From an uncultured beta proteobacterium (lineage in GTDB: Bacteria > Pseudomonadota > Gammaproteobacteria > Burkholderiales > Burkholderiaceae), in NCBI GenBank assembly GCA_903843315.1, contig CAIMPQ010000143.1:1-8126 (forward strand): a DNA stretch of 8,126 bases, written 5' to 3'. The translations under genes and the position numbers were made by a program. Under the pieces are notes generated by a model that saw only the letters and a list, made by a program, of their open reading frames with translations, was not told the origin of the DNA and did not search any database. This document shows, piece by piece, positions 1 to 6,456 of this stretch. Numbering within the stretch: position 1 is the first letter of the stretch; every line of letters starts with the position of its first letter.

Positions 1-450
1 GGTCCTATGGGGACGATTCCCCGCCAACCCACCCCAACAAATCAGGCTCTTGAGCCGATGCCTTTCGTTGGACTTGTCTTAGTCGATGAAGTGATGGGCA
101 ATCTGCAATCTCAAAAAAATATCGTGCTCGATGCGAGAGCAAATGATCGCTTTCATGGTGAGAATGAAACTTTAGATCCAGTCGGCGGTCACATTCCTGG
201 GGCCATCAATCACTTCTTTAAAGACAATCTCTCAGCAACTGCATTCAAAACCCCCGAGCAGTTATTCAAAGACTTCATAGATTTACTCGGCTCTAACAAG
301 CCTTCCCAAGTCATTCATCAGTGTGGCTCAGGTGTGACTGCGTGCCATAACCTGTTGGCTATGGAAGTTGCTGGACTAAAAGGTTCTCGTCTCTATGCAG
401 GAAGTTGGAGTGAATGGTGCGCTAATCCTGAGCGGCCTTTCGAGCTTTAA
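1..450 (+). CDS. 3-mercaptopyruvate/thiosulfate sulfurtransferase, C-terminal rhodanese domain (5' truncated by window edge)
   Basis: This enzyme moves a sulfane sulfur from mercaptopyruvate or thiosulfate to an acceptor through a cysteine persulfide. The frame is already open at base 1 (Gly-Pro before the Met at base 7), so the true start lies upstream and that Met is probably not the initiator. Counting from it, a DAR motif at 42-44 and GGHIPGAIN at 60-68 mark the second rhodanese domain of the SseA/TST type. The active-site loop is CGSGVTA at 106-112 with catalytic Cys106 (bases 322-324), followed by the closing GSWSEW at 132-137. A CGSGVT-type loop is usual for mercaptopyruvate sulfurtransferases, whereas classical rhodanese carries CRKGVT. 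The N-terminal inactive domain should lie just left of the window. The stop overlaps the stop of the convergent ZIP gene by 4 bases. The family call is firm; the exact substrate is inferred from the loop only. Confidence 0.9.
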   Translation, partial: GPMGTIPRQPTPTNQALEPMPFVGLVLVDEVMGNLQSQKNIVLDARANDRFHGENETLDPVGGHIPGAINHFFKDNLSATAFKTPEQLFKDFIDLLGSNKPSQVIHQCGSGVTACHNLLAMEVAGLKGSRLYAGSWSEWCANPERPFEL

Positions 451-1220
451 TGCAGGAATGACAGTAGGATCACAAATCCTACGCCGCAAGCAATCAAAAT
501 CGTTTGCCGTAAGGACTCTGCCCAGTGTGGGCGGCGGTGCATTTGCGGAATTAAATCGCTTACCGCAATGTAAATAAAACTGCTTGATGCAATCACCAGC
601 AAATACGGCATAGCAGCGTGCGCTTTCTCTAAAAAGAAGTAAGCCAATACCCCACCAACCACAGCAGATAAGCCGCAAATGAAGTTATAAAGTAATGCGC
701 GAGCTTTTGAGAAGCCCGCATTGAGCAGCACAATGAAATCGCCAATCTCTTGGGGAATTTCATGAGCAATGATGGCAATTGCAGTGAAGATACCTACCTG
801 ATAGTCCGCCATAAATGCAGCGGCAATCAAGATACCATCCACAAAATTATGAATGCCATCACCCACCAAAATCATCCAGCCGCTGCGTCCCGCGTTCTCC
901 GCATCATGCCCATGGTGGTGCTGATGCCCATCGCCTTCATGGTGATGGTCATGACGCAGGAGGGCAATTTTCTCCAGCAGGAAGAATCCTAATAAACCCG
1001 CAAGTAAGGTGGCAAACAATAACTGTGGGCTTGCACCCTGCATGCTGAATGCTTCCGGCAATGAGTGAAGTAAGGCTGTTGCCAACAGAATGCCGACTGA
1101 CAGACTCACCATGTTATTGACCATCTTAGAGAGCATGTTCAGGGAGAAACTAGCAGCTACTAATACACTAGCAGTGCCTGCTAGCGCAGTAACCAAGAGA
1201 ATCGTTTGGAGAACACTCAT
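447..1220 (-). CDS. ZIP family divalent metal transporter
   Basis: A 257-residue inner-membrane protein of the ZIP (Zn/Fe-regulated transporter-like) family, which carries Zn2+ or Fe2+ toward the cytoplasm. Eight hydrophobic segments can be seen at roughly 5-25, 35-54, 66-86, 116-137, 143-167, 174-197, 203-225 and 236-256. The metal-path signatures are in place: HNFVDG at 124-129 in helix 4 and HEIPQEIGDF at 153-162 in helix 5, the latter close to the LIV-1 branch motif HEXPHE but with Gln157 for the second His. Between helices 3 and 4 lies a His-rich loop (90-105, nine His in 16 residues), typical of metal-sensing loops in this family. The start at 1220 lies 7 bases after the hydrolase stop, with no Shine-Dalgarno sequence visible, so translation is probably coupled to that gene. 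The 3' end overlaps the convergent sulfurtransferase. Metal specificity cannot be read from the sequence. Confidence 0.93.
   Translation of the reverse strand: MSVLQTILLVTALAGTASVLVAASFSLNMLSKMVNNMVSLSVGILLATALLHSLPEAFSMQGASPQLLFATLLAGLLGFFLLEKIALLRHDHHHEGDGHQHHHGHDAENAGRSGWMILVGDGIHNFVDGILIAAAFMADYQVGIFTAIAIIAHEIPQEIGDFIVLLNAGFSKARALLYNFICGLSAVVGGVLAYFFLEKAHAAMPYLLVIASSSFIYIAVSDLIPQMHRRPHWAESLRQTILIACGVGFVILLSFLH
464..482. repeat. Short perfect inverted repeat just past the sulfurtransferase stop
   Basis: GTAGGAT (464-470) and ATCCTAC (476-482) form a perfect 7-bp stem around a 5-base loop, 13 bases downstream of the plus-strand stop at 450 and inside the last codons of the ZIP gene. Neither strand carries a T-run after it, so it is not an intrinsic terminator of the usual form. 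It could stabilise an mRNA 3' end, or it could be chance within a codon run for hydrophobic residues. Confidence 0.35.
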
Positions 1221-1227
1221 GGGGAAA

Positions 1228-2103
1228 TTAAGCTACACCCATTTTCTTAAACCAAGCGATGCACTTCTCCCAGCCGTCTTTTGCAGGCCCTTCACGATAA
1301 CTAGCGCGATAATCTGCGTGAAAGGCATGGGGAGTATCGGGGTACACCTCAAATTGACAAGCTTTAGCAGCGGGGTTTTTAGGAGCGGCTAGCGCTAAAG
1401 CAGCTCGCATCTGATCAATACTTTCCAAAGAAATGCCAGTATCTGCGCCACCATATAAACCGAGTACAGGGGCTTTTAACTCAGCGGCAATATCAACAGG
1501 ATGTCGAGGATTACCTTCAGTCTTCTCACCAATGAGTCTGCCGTACCATGCTACCCCAGCCCGTACTTGTGGCAGGGTTGCAGATAACCAAGTGATCCTG
1601 CCACCCCAACAAAATCCTGTGACGCCAACCCGTTTGAGATCACCGCCATTCTTACCTGCCCAGACTAATGCAGCCTGGAGGTCATTCAACACTTGTGTAT
1701 CTGGCGTCTTCGCCACAATATTCGCTTGAATTTCTGCAATAGTGCCGTAAGTATTTGGATCACCGGCTCGGGTAAAGAACTCCGGTGCAATAGCGAGATA
1801 GCCGAGTTTTGCAAAACGGCGTGTGACATCGGCAATATATTCATGCACGCCAAAAATTTCACTCACCACAATCACAATCGGTAAAGAGCCTTTGGCTTTT
1901 TCGGGGCGCGATACATACGCTGGCAACTGAAAACTGCCAACTGGGATCATTTGCTCGCCTGCTTTAAGGCCAGCAAAGTCTGTCTCTATCGCAGCTGCCA
2001 TCACTGGCTCAGAAGCCGTCACGAATCCAATACCGATTCCGGTTGCACCAATGGCTGACGCCTTAATGAAGCCTCTTCTACTATTTTGTATTTTTTCAGT
2101 CAT
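1228..2103 (-). CDS. Tat-exported dienelactone hydrolase family protein
   Basis: A 291-residue alpha/beta hydrolase of the dienelactone hydrolase (carboxymethylenebutenolidase) family, which opens lactone or ester bonds. The nucleophile Cys165 sits in GFCWGG (163-168), Asp221 follows the strand GLYGGAD, and His259 is in DTPHAF. Glu82 in SEIFGVHEY matches the family Glu that primes the cysteine, so the active site is complete. The N-terminus is a clear twin-arginine signal: SRRGFIK at 8-14, a hydrophobic stretch to about 31, then an Ala-rich cleavage region near 36-38, pointing to a folded periplasmic enzyme. The start at 2103 is chosen over an upstream in-frame Met at 2160, because 2103 has a strong GAGGAG site 6 bases ahead, gives a normal Tat leader, and does not run into polA. 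It lies 22 bases behind polA and 7 bases before the ZIP gene. The substrate is unknown; many family members do not act on dienelactone. Confidence 0.92.
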   Translation of the reverse strand: MTEKIQNSRRGFIKASAIGATGIGIGFVTASEPVMAAAIETDFAGLKAGEQMIPVGSFQLPAYVSRPEKAKGSLPIVIVVSEIFGVHEYIADVTRRFAKLGYLAIAPEFFTRAGDPNTYGTIAEIQANIVAKTPDTQVLNDLQAALVWAGKNGGDLKRVGVTGFCWGGRITWLSATLPQVRAGVAWYGRLIGEKTEGNPRHPVDIAAELKAPVLGLYGGADTGISLESIDQMRAALALAAPKNPAAKACQFEVYPDTPHAFHADYRASYREGPAKDGWEKCIAWFKKMGVA

Positions 2104-2109
2104 GTTTGT

Positions 2110-2115
2110 CTCCTC
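2110..2115 (-). promoter_or_regulatory. Strong ribosome binding site deciding the hydrolase start
   Basis: On the minus strand GAGGAG stands 6 bases ahead of the ATG at 2103, inside the 22-base gap after the polA stop. It is the best Shine-Dalgarno match in the window, and it rejects the longer reading from 2160, which would overlap the end of polA. Confidence 0.8.
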
Positions 2116-2125
2116 GCTTTTATTG

Positions 2126-4963
2126 CTAGTGCGCTTCTTCCCAATTATCGCCAATCCCAATACTCACCACTAAAGGCACCTTTAGCTGAGCAACATTACA
2201 CATTAAACCGGGCAATTTAGCCTGTAAGAGCTCGATTTCATCTAAGGGTACATCCAACACCAGTTCATCATGCACTTGAAGTAGAAGTTTGGTTTTCAAC
2301 TGCTCCTTTTCAATCCAGTCTTCCACCGCGATCATGGCCAACTTAATTAAATCTGCAGCAGTTCCCTGCATTGGCGCATTAATAGCAGCGCGCTCAGCCC
2401 CCTGGCGGCGTGGTCCATTAGACCCCTTAATCTCTGGCAACCAAAGTCGGCGGCCAAAAACTGTTTCTACATAGCCATTCTCTCTGGCCTCTAAGCGGGT
2501 ACGCTCCATATACTGCGCAACCCCTGGGTAACGATCAAAATATTTCGCAATATAGTTTTGGGCAGCAGCGCGTTCAATCCCTAAGTTACCTGCTAAGCCA
2601 AATGCACTCATTCCATAAATCAAGCCGAAGTTAATCACCTTGGCATACCGGCGCTGCTCTGAATTAACGTCATCGAGAGGGATGCCAAAAATTTCTGCGG
2701 CAGTGGCTTGGTGCACATCCTTGCCCTCCCTAAATGCAGTCAATAAGTTTTCATCTTCAGCAATGTGCGCCATGATGCGCAATTCAATTTGTGAGTAGTC
2801 GGCTGAGAGTAACTTACATCCATCCGCAGGTATAAAAGCCTCACGAATACGACGACCCTCTTCAGTGCGTACTGGAATATTTTGCAAGTTTGGATCGCTA
2901 GAAGCCAGGCGGCCGGTGACTGCTGTTGCCTGTGAAAAGTTGGTATGTACTCGACCCGTCTTCGGATCCGCCATGCGGGGGAGTTTTTCGATATAAGTCG
3001 ACATCAACTTGGCCAAACTACGATAGTCCAAAATGCGCGCTGGTAATGGATAATCTTCAGCCAACTTTTGCAATACCTCTTCATCGGTAGAAGGTGCGCC
3101 TGAGGGCGTTTTCTTAATAACCGGTAACTCAAGCTGGCCAAATAAAATTTCAGCAATTTGTTTGGGTGACTGAATATTGAAAGGCTGTCCAGCCAGCTTA
3201 TGTATCTCACCCTCCAATTCCAGTAGGCGTTTACCGACTTGTTGGCCTTGCTTCGCTAATAAAGCAGAATCAATTCGTATGCCATTGCGCTCCATAATGC
3301 CAAGCACCCGCATCGCTGGCATTTCAATCGTTTCGTAGATATAGAGCAGTCCTGGGCTTGCCTGAATCTGCGGCCAAAGCTCTAAATGCAGACGCAAAGT
3401 AATGTCAGCATCTTCAGCGGCATAGTCGGTAGCAATCTTGAGATCGACTTGATCAAAGCCAATTTGATGAACTCCTTTGCCACAGACCTCTTCATAGCGA
3501 ATGGTCTTCATACCCAGATGACGCTCAGCCAAGCTGTCCATATTGTGCGGAAGATGGGATTCCAATACATAAGATTCCAGCAAGGTATCGAATGCAATTC
3601 CGCCCAAAGTGATGTCGTAATTTGCAAAGATATGGGCGTCGTATTTTAAGTTTTGCCCAACCTTCAAGTCGCTTGAACTTTGCAGCCAAGGCTTGAGGCG
3701 CGCAAGTACAAGATCGCGACTGAGTTGCACTTCACCATTACGATGGGCAACCGGAATGTAACAAGCCTCACCGGGTTTAACGGAAAAAGAAATGCCAACC
3801 AATTCAGCGGCCAAAGCATCTAAGCTAGTTGTTTCAGTATCGACGGCAGTCAGTTCTGCGGACTCTATTTTCTTTAGCCATCTATCTAAAGCCGCCTCAT
3901 CTACTACGCATTCATAATTTTTACCCAGAGCATCTTGTATGTCTCTTGTGTCTTGCGACAAATCTTTTGTAGGAGAAGTGGCAATCACCGCAGACTTTTT
4001 AGGGAATGCAATAACCTCTTCTGAAGCCTCTCTAAGGATTGGGCTCCCAGCCAAATCAAAGTCTGGGACTGACTCAGGAGCCATGTCTGAAGGGCTTTCT
4101 AGCTTTTTCTCCACATCACGTAACCAAGTCTTAAAAGCATAACGCTCAAATAATTCTCGTAATAAAGGAGCATCTTCTGCTTTCGCATGCAAATCATCTA
4201 AGCCAGGTAAATGAGGTGATAAATCACAATCTGTTTTTACGGTAATGAGCTGACGTGCTTGCGGTAGCCAAGTTAACGAAGCACGCAGATTTTCACCAAC
4301 TACACCTTTTACTTGATCTGCATTCGCCATCAAGTTATCTAAATCCCCGTACTCGGCCAACCATTTATTAGCTGTCTTTGGACCAGCTTTCGGAACGCCT
4401 GGAACATTGTCAACGGTATCGCCGATGATTGACAGATAGTCAACGATTCGATCGGGTGGCACTCCAAATTTTTCAATCACGCCCTCGATATTGAGCTTTT
4501 CATTCGTCATCGTATTAATCAAAGTCACAGACGGATTTACTAGCTGAGCCAAATCTTTATCACCAGTAGAGATAATGGTTTCCCATCCCGCTTCGGTTGC
4601 TTGACAAGCCAAGGTTCCGATCACATCATCCGCCTCCACACCAGAGACCATCAATATGGGCCAACCCAAAGCTTTCACCATGGCATGAATAGGCTCGATT
4701 TGCTTTACTAAATCCTCAGGCATCGGAGAGCGATGGGCCTTGTACTCCGAGTACATTTCATCGCGAAAAGTCTTACCTTTGGCATCAAAAACGCAGGCAA
4801 TATGGTCAGCCTTGAGCTCAGACCGAGCGCGGCGCATCATGTTGACCATGCCATAGATAGCCCCAGTGGGCTCTCCAGCCCCATTTCTCAGGTCTGGCAT
4901 AGCGTGGAAGGCGCGATAGAGGTAGCTAGAACCGTCTACCAACAAGAGTCTATGTTTAGTCAT
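2126..4963 (-). CDS. polA: DNA polymerase I
   Basis: A 945-residue DNA polymerase I that fills gaps, removes RNA primers and resynthesises DNA after excision repair. All three activities look intact. The 5' nuclease (about 1-285) has VDGSSYLYRAFHA near the start, GDKD at 134-137 and the helix-hairpin-helix region GDTVDNVPGVPKAGPKTA at 181-198. After a Ser/Asp/Glu-rich linker (about 286-345), the proofreading exonuclease keeps DTET (Asp375, Glu377), Asp442 in NLKYD, and Tyr514/Asp518. The polymerase domain has motif A DYSQIELR (722-729), motif B RRYAKVINFGLIYG (771-784, Phe779 at the sugar-selecting site) and motif C VHDE (897-900). The length is close to the E. coli enzyme (928). The ATG at 4963 is preferred; an in-frame TTG at 4978 would add only five residues. 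Neither start has a clear Shine-Dalgarno site. The stop is TAG at 2126-2128. Confidence 0.98.
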   Translation of the reverse strand: MTKHRLLLVDGSSYLYRAFHAMPDLRNGAGEPTGAIYGMVNMMRRARSELKADHIACVFDAKGKTFRDEMYSEYKAHRSPMPEDLVKQIEPIHAMVKALGWPILMVSGVEADDVIGTLACQATEAGWETIISTGDKDLAQLVNPSVTLINTMTNEKLNIEGVIEKFGVPPDRIVDYLSIIGDTVDNVPGVPKAGPKTANKWLAEYGDLDNLMANADQVKGVVGENLRASLTWLPQARQLITVKTDCDLSPHLPGLDDLHAKAEDAPLLRELFERYAFKTWLRDVEKKLESPSDMAPESVPDFDLAGSPILREASEEVIAFPKKSAVIATSPTKDLSQDTRDIQDALGKNYECVVDEAALDRWLKKIESAELTAVDTETTSLDALAAELVGISFSVKPGEACYIPVAHRNGEVQLSRDLVLARLKPWLQSSSDLKVGQNLKYDAHIFANYDITLGGIAFDTLLESYVLESHLPHNMDSLAERHLGMKTIRYEEVCGKGVHQIGFDQVDLKIATDYAAEDADITLRLHLELWPQIQASPGLLYIYETIEMPAMRVLGIMERNGIRIDSALLAKQGQQVGKRLLELEGEIHKLAGQPFNIQSPKQIAEILFGQLELPVIKKTPSGAPSTDEEVLQKLAEDYPLPARILDYRSLAKLMSTYIEKLPRMADPKTGRVHTNFSQATAVTGRLASSDPNLQNIPVRTEEGRRIREAFIPADGCKLLSADYSQIELRIMAHIAEDENLLTAFREGKDVHQATAAEIFGIPLDDVNSEQRRYAKVINFGLIYGMSAFGLAGNLGIERAAAQNYIAKYFDRYPGVAQYMERTRLEARENGYVETVFGRRLWLPEIKGSNGPRRQGAERAAINAPMQGTAADLIKLAMIAVEDWIEKEQLKTKLLLQVHDELVLDVPLDEIELLQAKLPGLMCNVAQLKVPLVVSIGIGDNWEEAH

Positions 4964-5045
4964 ACCGCAATCGTACAATCTAGTTGTGAATTGCCTACAG
5001 GTCTGGTTAAGGAACCGCCCGAGAGTAGGCTTAAAAAGGTGAAAA
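4964..5045. promoter_or_regulatory. Divergent intergenic region between polA and the DUF2782-like gene
   Basis: This 82-base gap must hold the start signals for both divergent blocks. On the plus strand TACAAT (4974-4979) matches five of six bases of a sigma-70 -10 box, but there is no good -35 box at the right distance. On the minus strand only weak -10-like hexamers are seen (TAGATT and TACGAT, just ahead of the polA ATG). A 6-bp inverted repeat, GCCTAC (4993-4998) and GTAGGC (5025-5030), encloses a smaller one, GGTT/AACC (5005-5008 and 5013-5016). This could be an operator or a leader hairpin. No promoter can be called firmly. Confidence 0.4.
5036..5042 (+). promoter_or_regulatory. Ribosome binding site of the DUF2782-like gene
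   Basis: AAGGTGA stands just ahead of two consecutive ATG codons (5046 and 5049). The GG is 6 bases from the first ATG and 9 from the second, so either could serve. The choice changes the protein by one residue, all of it within the signal peptide. Confidence 0.55.
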
Positions 5046-5459
5046 ATGATGCATGCTCTAACTAACTTAATTAGCCACCTCCCAAGTCAAAACCTGGCTC
5101 TGATGAGCTTTTTTATGGTTTTTGGACTCCTTGGAGTTGGATCAGCACAAGCTCAGAATAACAGCCAAGCCCTAAGCCCCTCTGAACTCAATCGAATCAA
5201 TAACCAGCCACTGGCACCGACAGTTAGTCCAGCAGGTGCTTTAGACGGGCCACAAAATCGTCAGCCTAGTTATCAGTATAAGAATAATCGGGGCACGGAG
5301 GTCACTGAATACAAAGACGCCAATGGTCCTACCCAAGTACAGGTGAAAACTAAATACACTTCCTACGACATGTCTCCGCCAGACTCCGTTAAACCAGGCG
5401 CCCAACCTGGAGAGGGTGAACTTCTGAGCGTGCCCAGCATCAGCATTCCTTTTAATTAA
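5046..5459 (+). CDS. Small exported protein, DUF2782-like
   Basis: A 137-residue protein with a Sec-type signal peptide: a hydrophobic core at about 17-31, then GSAQA with probable cleavage after Ala36. The mature part is rich in Asn, Gln, Pro and Ser, has no Cys (so it is not a lipoprotein), and should be periplasmic. Residues 75-105 (including RGTEVTEYKDANG and QVQVKTKY) resemble the core of DUF2782, usually written as a charged TVEEYR..NG..Y.IKV pattern, and the C-terminus carries a Val-Pro step followed by hydrophobic residues, as in that family. DUF2782 proteins are known beside polA and thrB in Pseudomonas-type genomes, and the same arrangement here supports the call. The molecular function is unknown. 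It is transcribed away from polA and lies 19 bases ahead of thrB, so it is probably the first gene of the thrB transcript. The family call is from memory of the pattern. Confidence 0.75.
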   Translation: MMHALTNLISHLPSQNLALMSFFMVFGLLGVGSAQAQNNSQALSPSELNRINNQPLAPTVSPAGALDGPQNRQPSYQYKNNRGTEVTEYKDANGPTQVQVKTKYTSYDMSPPDSVKPGAQPGEGELLSVPSISIPFN

Positions 5460-5478
5460 AAAATACTGACGCGGTTCT

Positions 5479-6456
5479 ATGGCTGTTTTTACTCCGATCG
5501 AGCTTGGTGATATTTCTAATTGGATTTCCCAGGATTTCAATATTGGTCAGGCCAGTGATATTCGCGGTATTCATGGTGGCATAGAAAACTCTAATTTTTT
5601 CTTAGATACCACCAAGGATGGAAAAAAACAGGAATATGTTTTAACCATTTTTGAGAGATTGTCTGCACAGCAGTTACCTTACTACCTTGAGTTAATGCGC
5701 CACTTAGCGGAGAAGGGGATACCGGTCCCAAAACCGATTGAGAATAAGCAGGGTGAAATTTTATTTTCTCTCAAAGGTAAACCCGCCGCAATCGTTACGA
5801 AGCTACCCGGCATATCGCGTCTACAACCTAAGGCACAACATTGCGCCTTAGTGGGTGAGATGTTAGCCCAAATGCATTTGGCGGGAAAAGATTTTTCTAA
5901 GACCCAAGAGAACTTACGCAGTCTGGGCTGGTGGCAAAAAACAATTCCCTTGGTATTGCCGCATTTAAACTCATCACAAAAAGATTTGCTAACTCATGAG
6001 TTAGCTTCTCAAGAGGAATTTTTTAGCTCAGGCAATTACGATGCTCTACCCCAAGGCTCTAGTCACTGCGATCTCTTTCGTGACAATGTGCTGTTTGACC
6101 CAAAGGGGGCGCCTGATACCTCCAATGATCAATTGGGTGGTTTCTTTGATTTTTATTTTGCCGGTACTGATAAATGGTTATTCGATTTAGCGGTCACCGT
6201 AAATGATTGGTGTCTTGCTGAGAACAAATTTGATTTGGACCCCACTAGAGTTGAGGCCCTCATGAATGCTTATCAATCTGTACGCCCTCTCACAAAAGAA
6301 GAGCAAGCCAGCTGGTCTTTGATGTTGCGAGCTGCGGCTCTACGCTTTTGGGTTTCTAGATTATGGGATTTCTATTTACCACGCGATGCGCAAATGCTGA
6401 CCCCTCATGACCCAACCCACTTTGAACGAATTCTTTTAAGCCGTCGCTCCCTATGA
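5479..6456 (+). CDS. thrB: Homoserine kinase, type II (choline/aminoglycoside kinase fold)
   Basis: This 325-residue enzyme phosphorylates L-homoserine with ATP to O-phosphohomoserine, the step before threonine synthase. It belongs to the APH/choline-kinase-like ThrB found in Pseudomonas, Burkholderia and relatives, not to the GHMP-fold ThrB of E. coli. The opening MAVFTP, GIENSNFF (34-41), the Lys/Leu-rich YVLTIFE strand (53-59), LPYYLELM (66-73), HLAEKGIPVP (75-84) and WW at 151-152 are hallmarks of the family. The catalytic loop is HCDLFRDN, with Asp198 as catalytic base and Asn203 for metal; Asp224 in GFFDFYFAG is the second metal ligand. Length and domain order are normal. It starts 19 bases after the DUF2782-like gene with only a poor Shine-Dalgarno match, and its stop overlaps the next start in ATGA. 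No threonine attenuator or leader peptide is visible ahead of it. Confidence 0.96.
   Translation: MAVFTPIELGDISNWISQDFNIGQASDIRGIHGGIENSNFFLDTTKDGKKQEYVLTIFERLSAQQLPYYLELMRHLAEKGIPVPKPIENKQGEILFSLKGKPAAIVTKLPGISRLQPKAQHCALVGEMLAQMHLAGKDFSKTQENLRSLGWWQKTIPLVLPHLNSSQKDLLTHELASQEEFFSSGNYDALPQGSSHCDLFRDNVLFDPKGAPDTSNDQLGGFFDFYFAGTDKWLFDLAVTVNDWCLAENKFDLDPTRVEALMNAYQSVRPLTKEEQASWSLMLRAAALRFWVSRLWDFYLPRDAQMLTPHDPTHFERILLSRRSL

Noticed and set aside
376..678. 100-codon minus-strand frame over the sulfurtransferase/ZIP junction
   Set aside because: It runs in another frame through the ZIP 3' end and has low-complexity, Arg/Cys-rich composition typical of a shadow.
901..956. Apparent short tandem repeats (CATGGTGAT-like) that might be a repeat array
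   Set aside because: They are the His/Gly/Asp codons of the ZIP loop read on the other strand; irregular units, not a genuine array.
1433..1729. 98-codon plus-strand frame inside the hydrolase
   Set aside because: Antisense to the conserved Cys-Asp-His hydrolase core; Pro/Arg-rich shadow translation.
2104..2160. Longer hydrolase start at 2160
   Set aside because: It would overlap the polA stop by 35 bases and place 19 extra polar residues before a normal Tat signal, while the ATG at 2103 has a strong ribosome site.
4733..5065. 110-codon plus-strand frame across the start of polA
   Set aside because: It lies mostly antisense to the conserved 5' nuclease domain, resembles no known family, and overlaps the supported exported gene's start region.
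5241..5540. 99-codon minus-strand frame opposite the DUF2782-like gene and thrB start
   Set aside because: Antisense to two better supported genes, no ribosome site and no recognisable domain.
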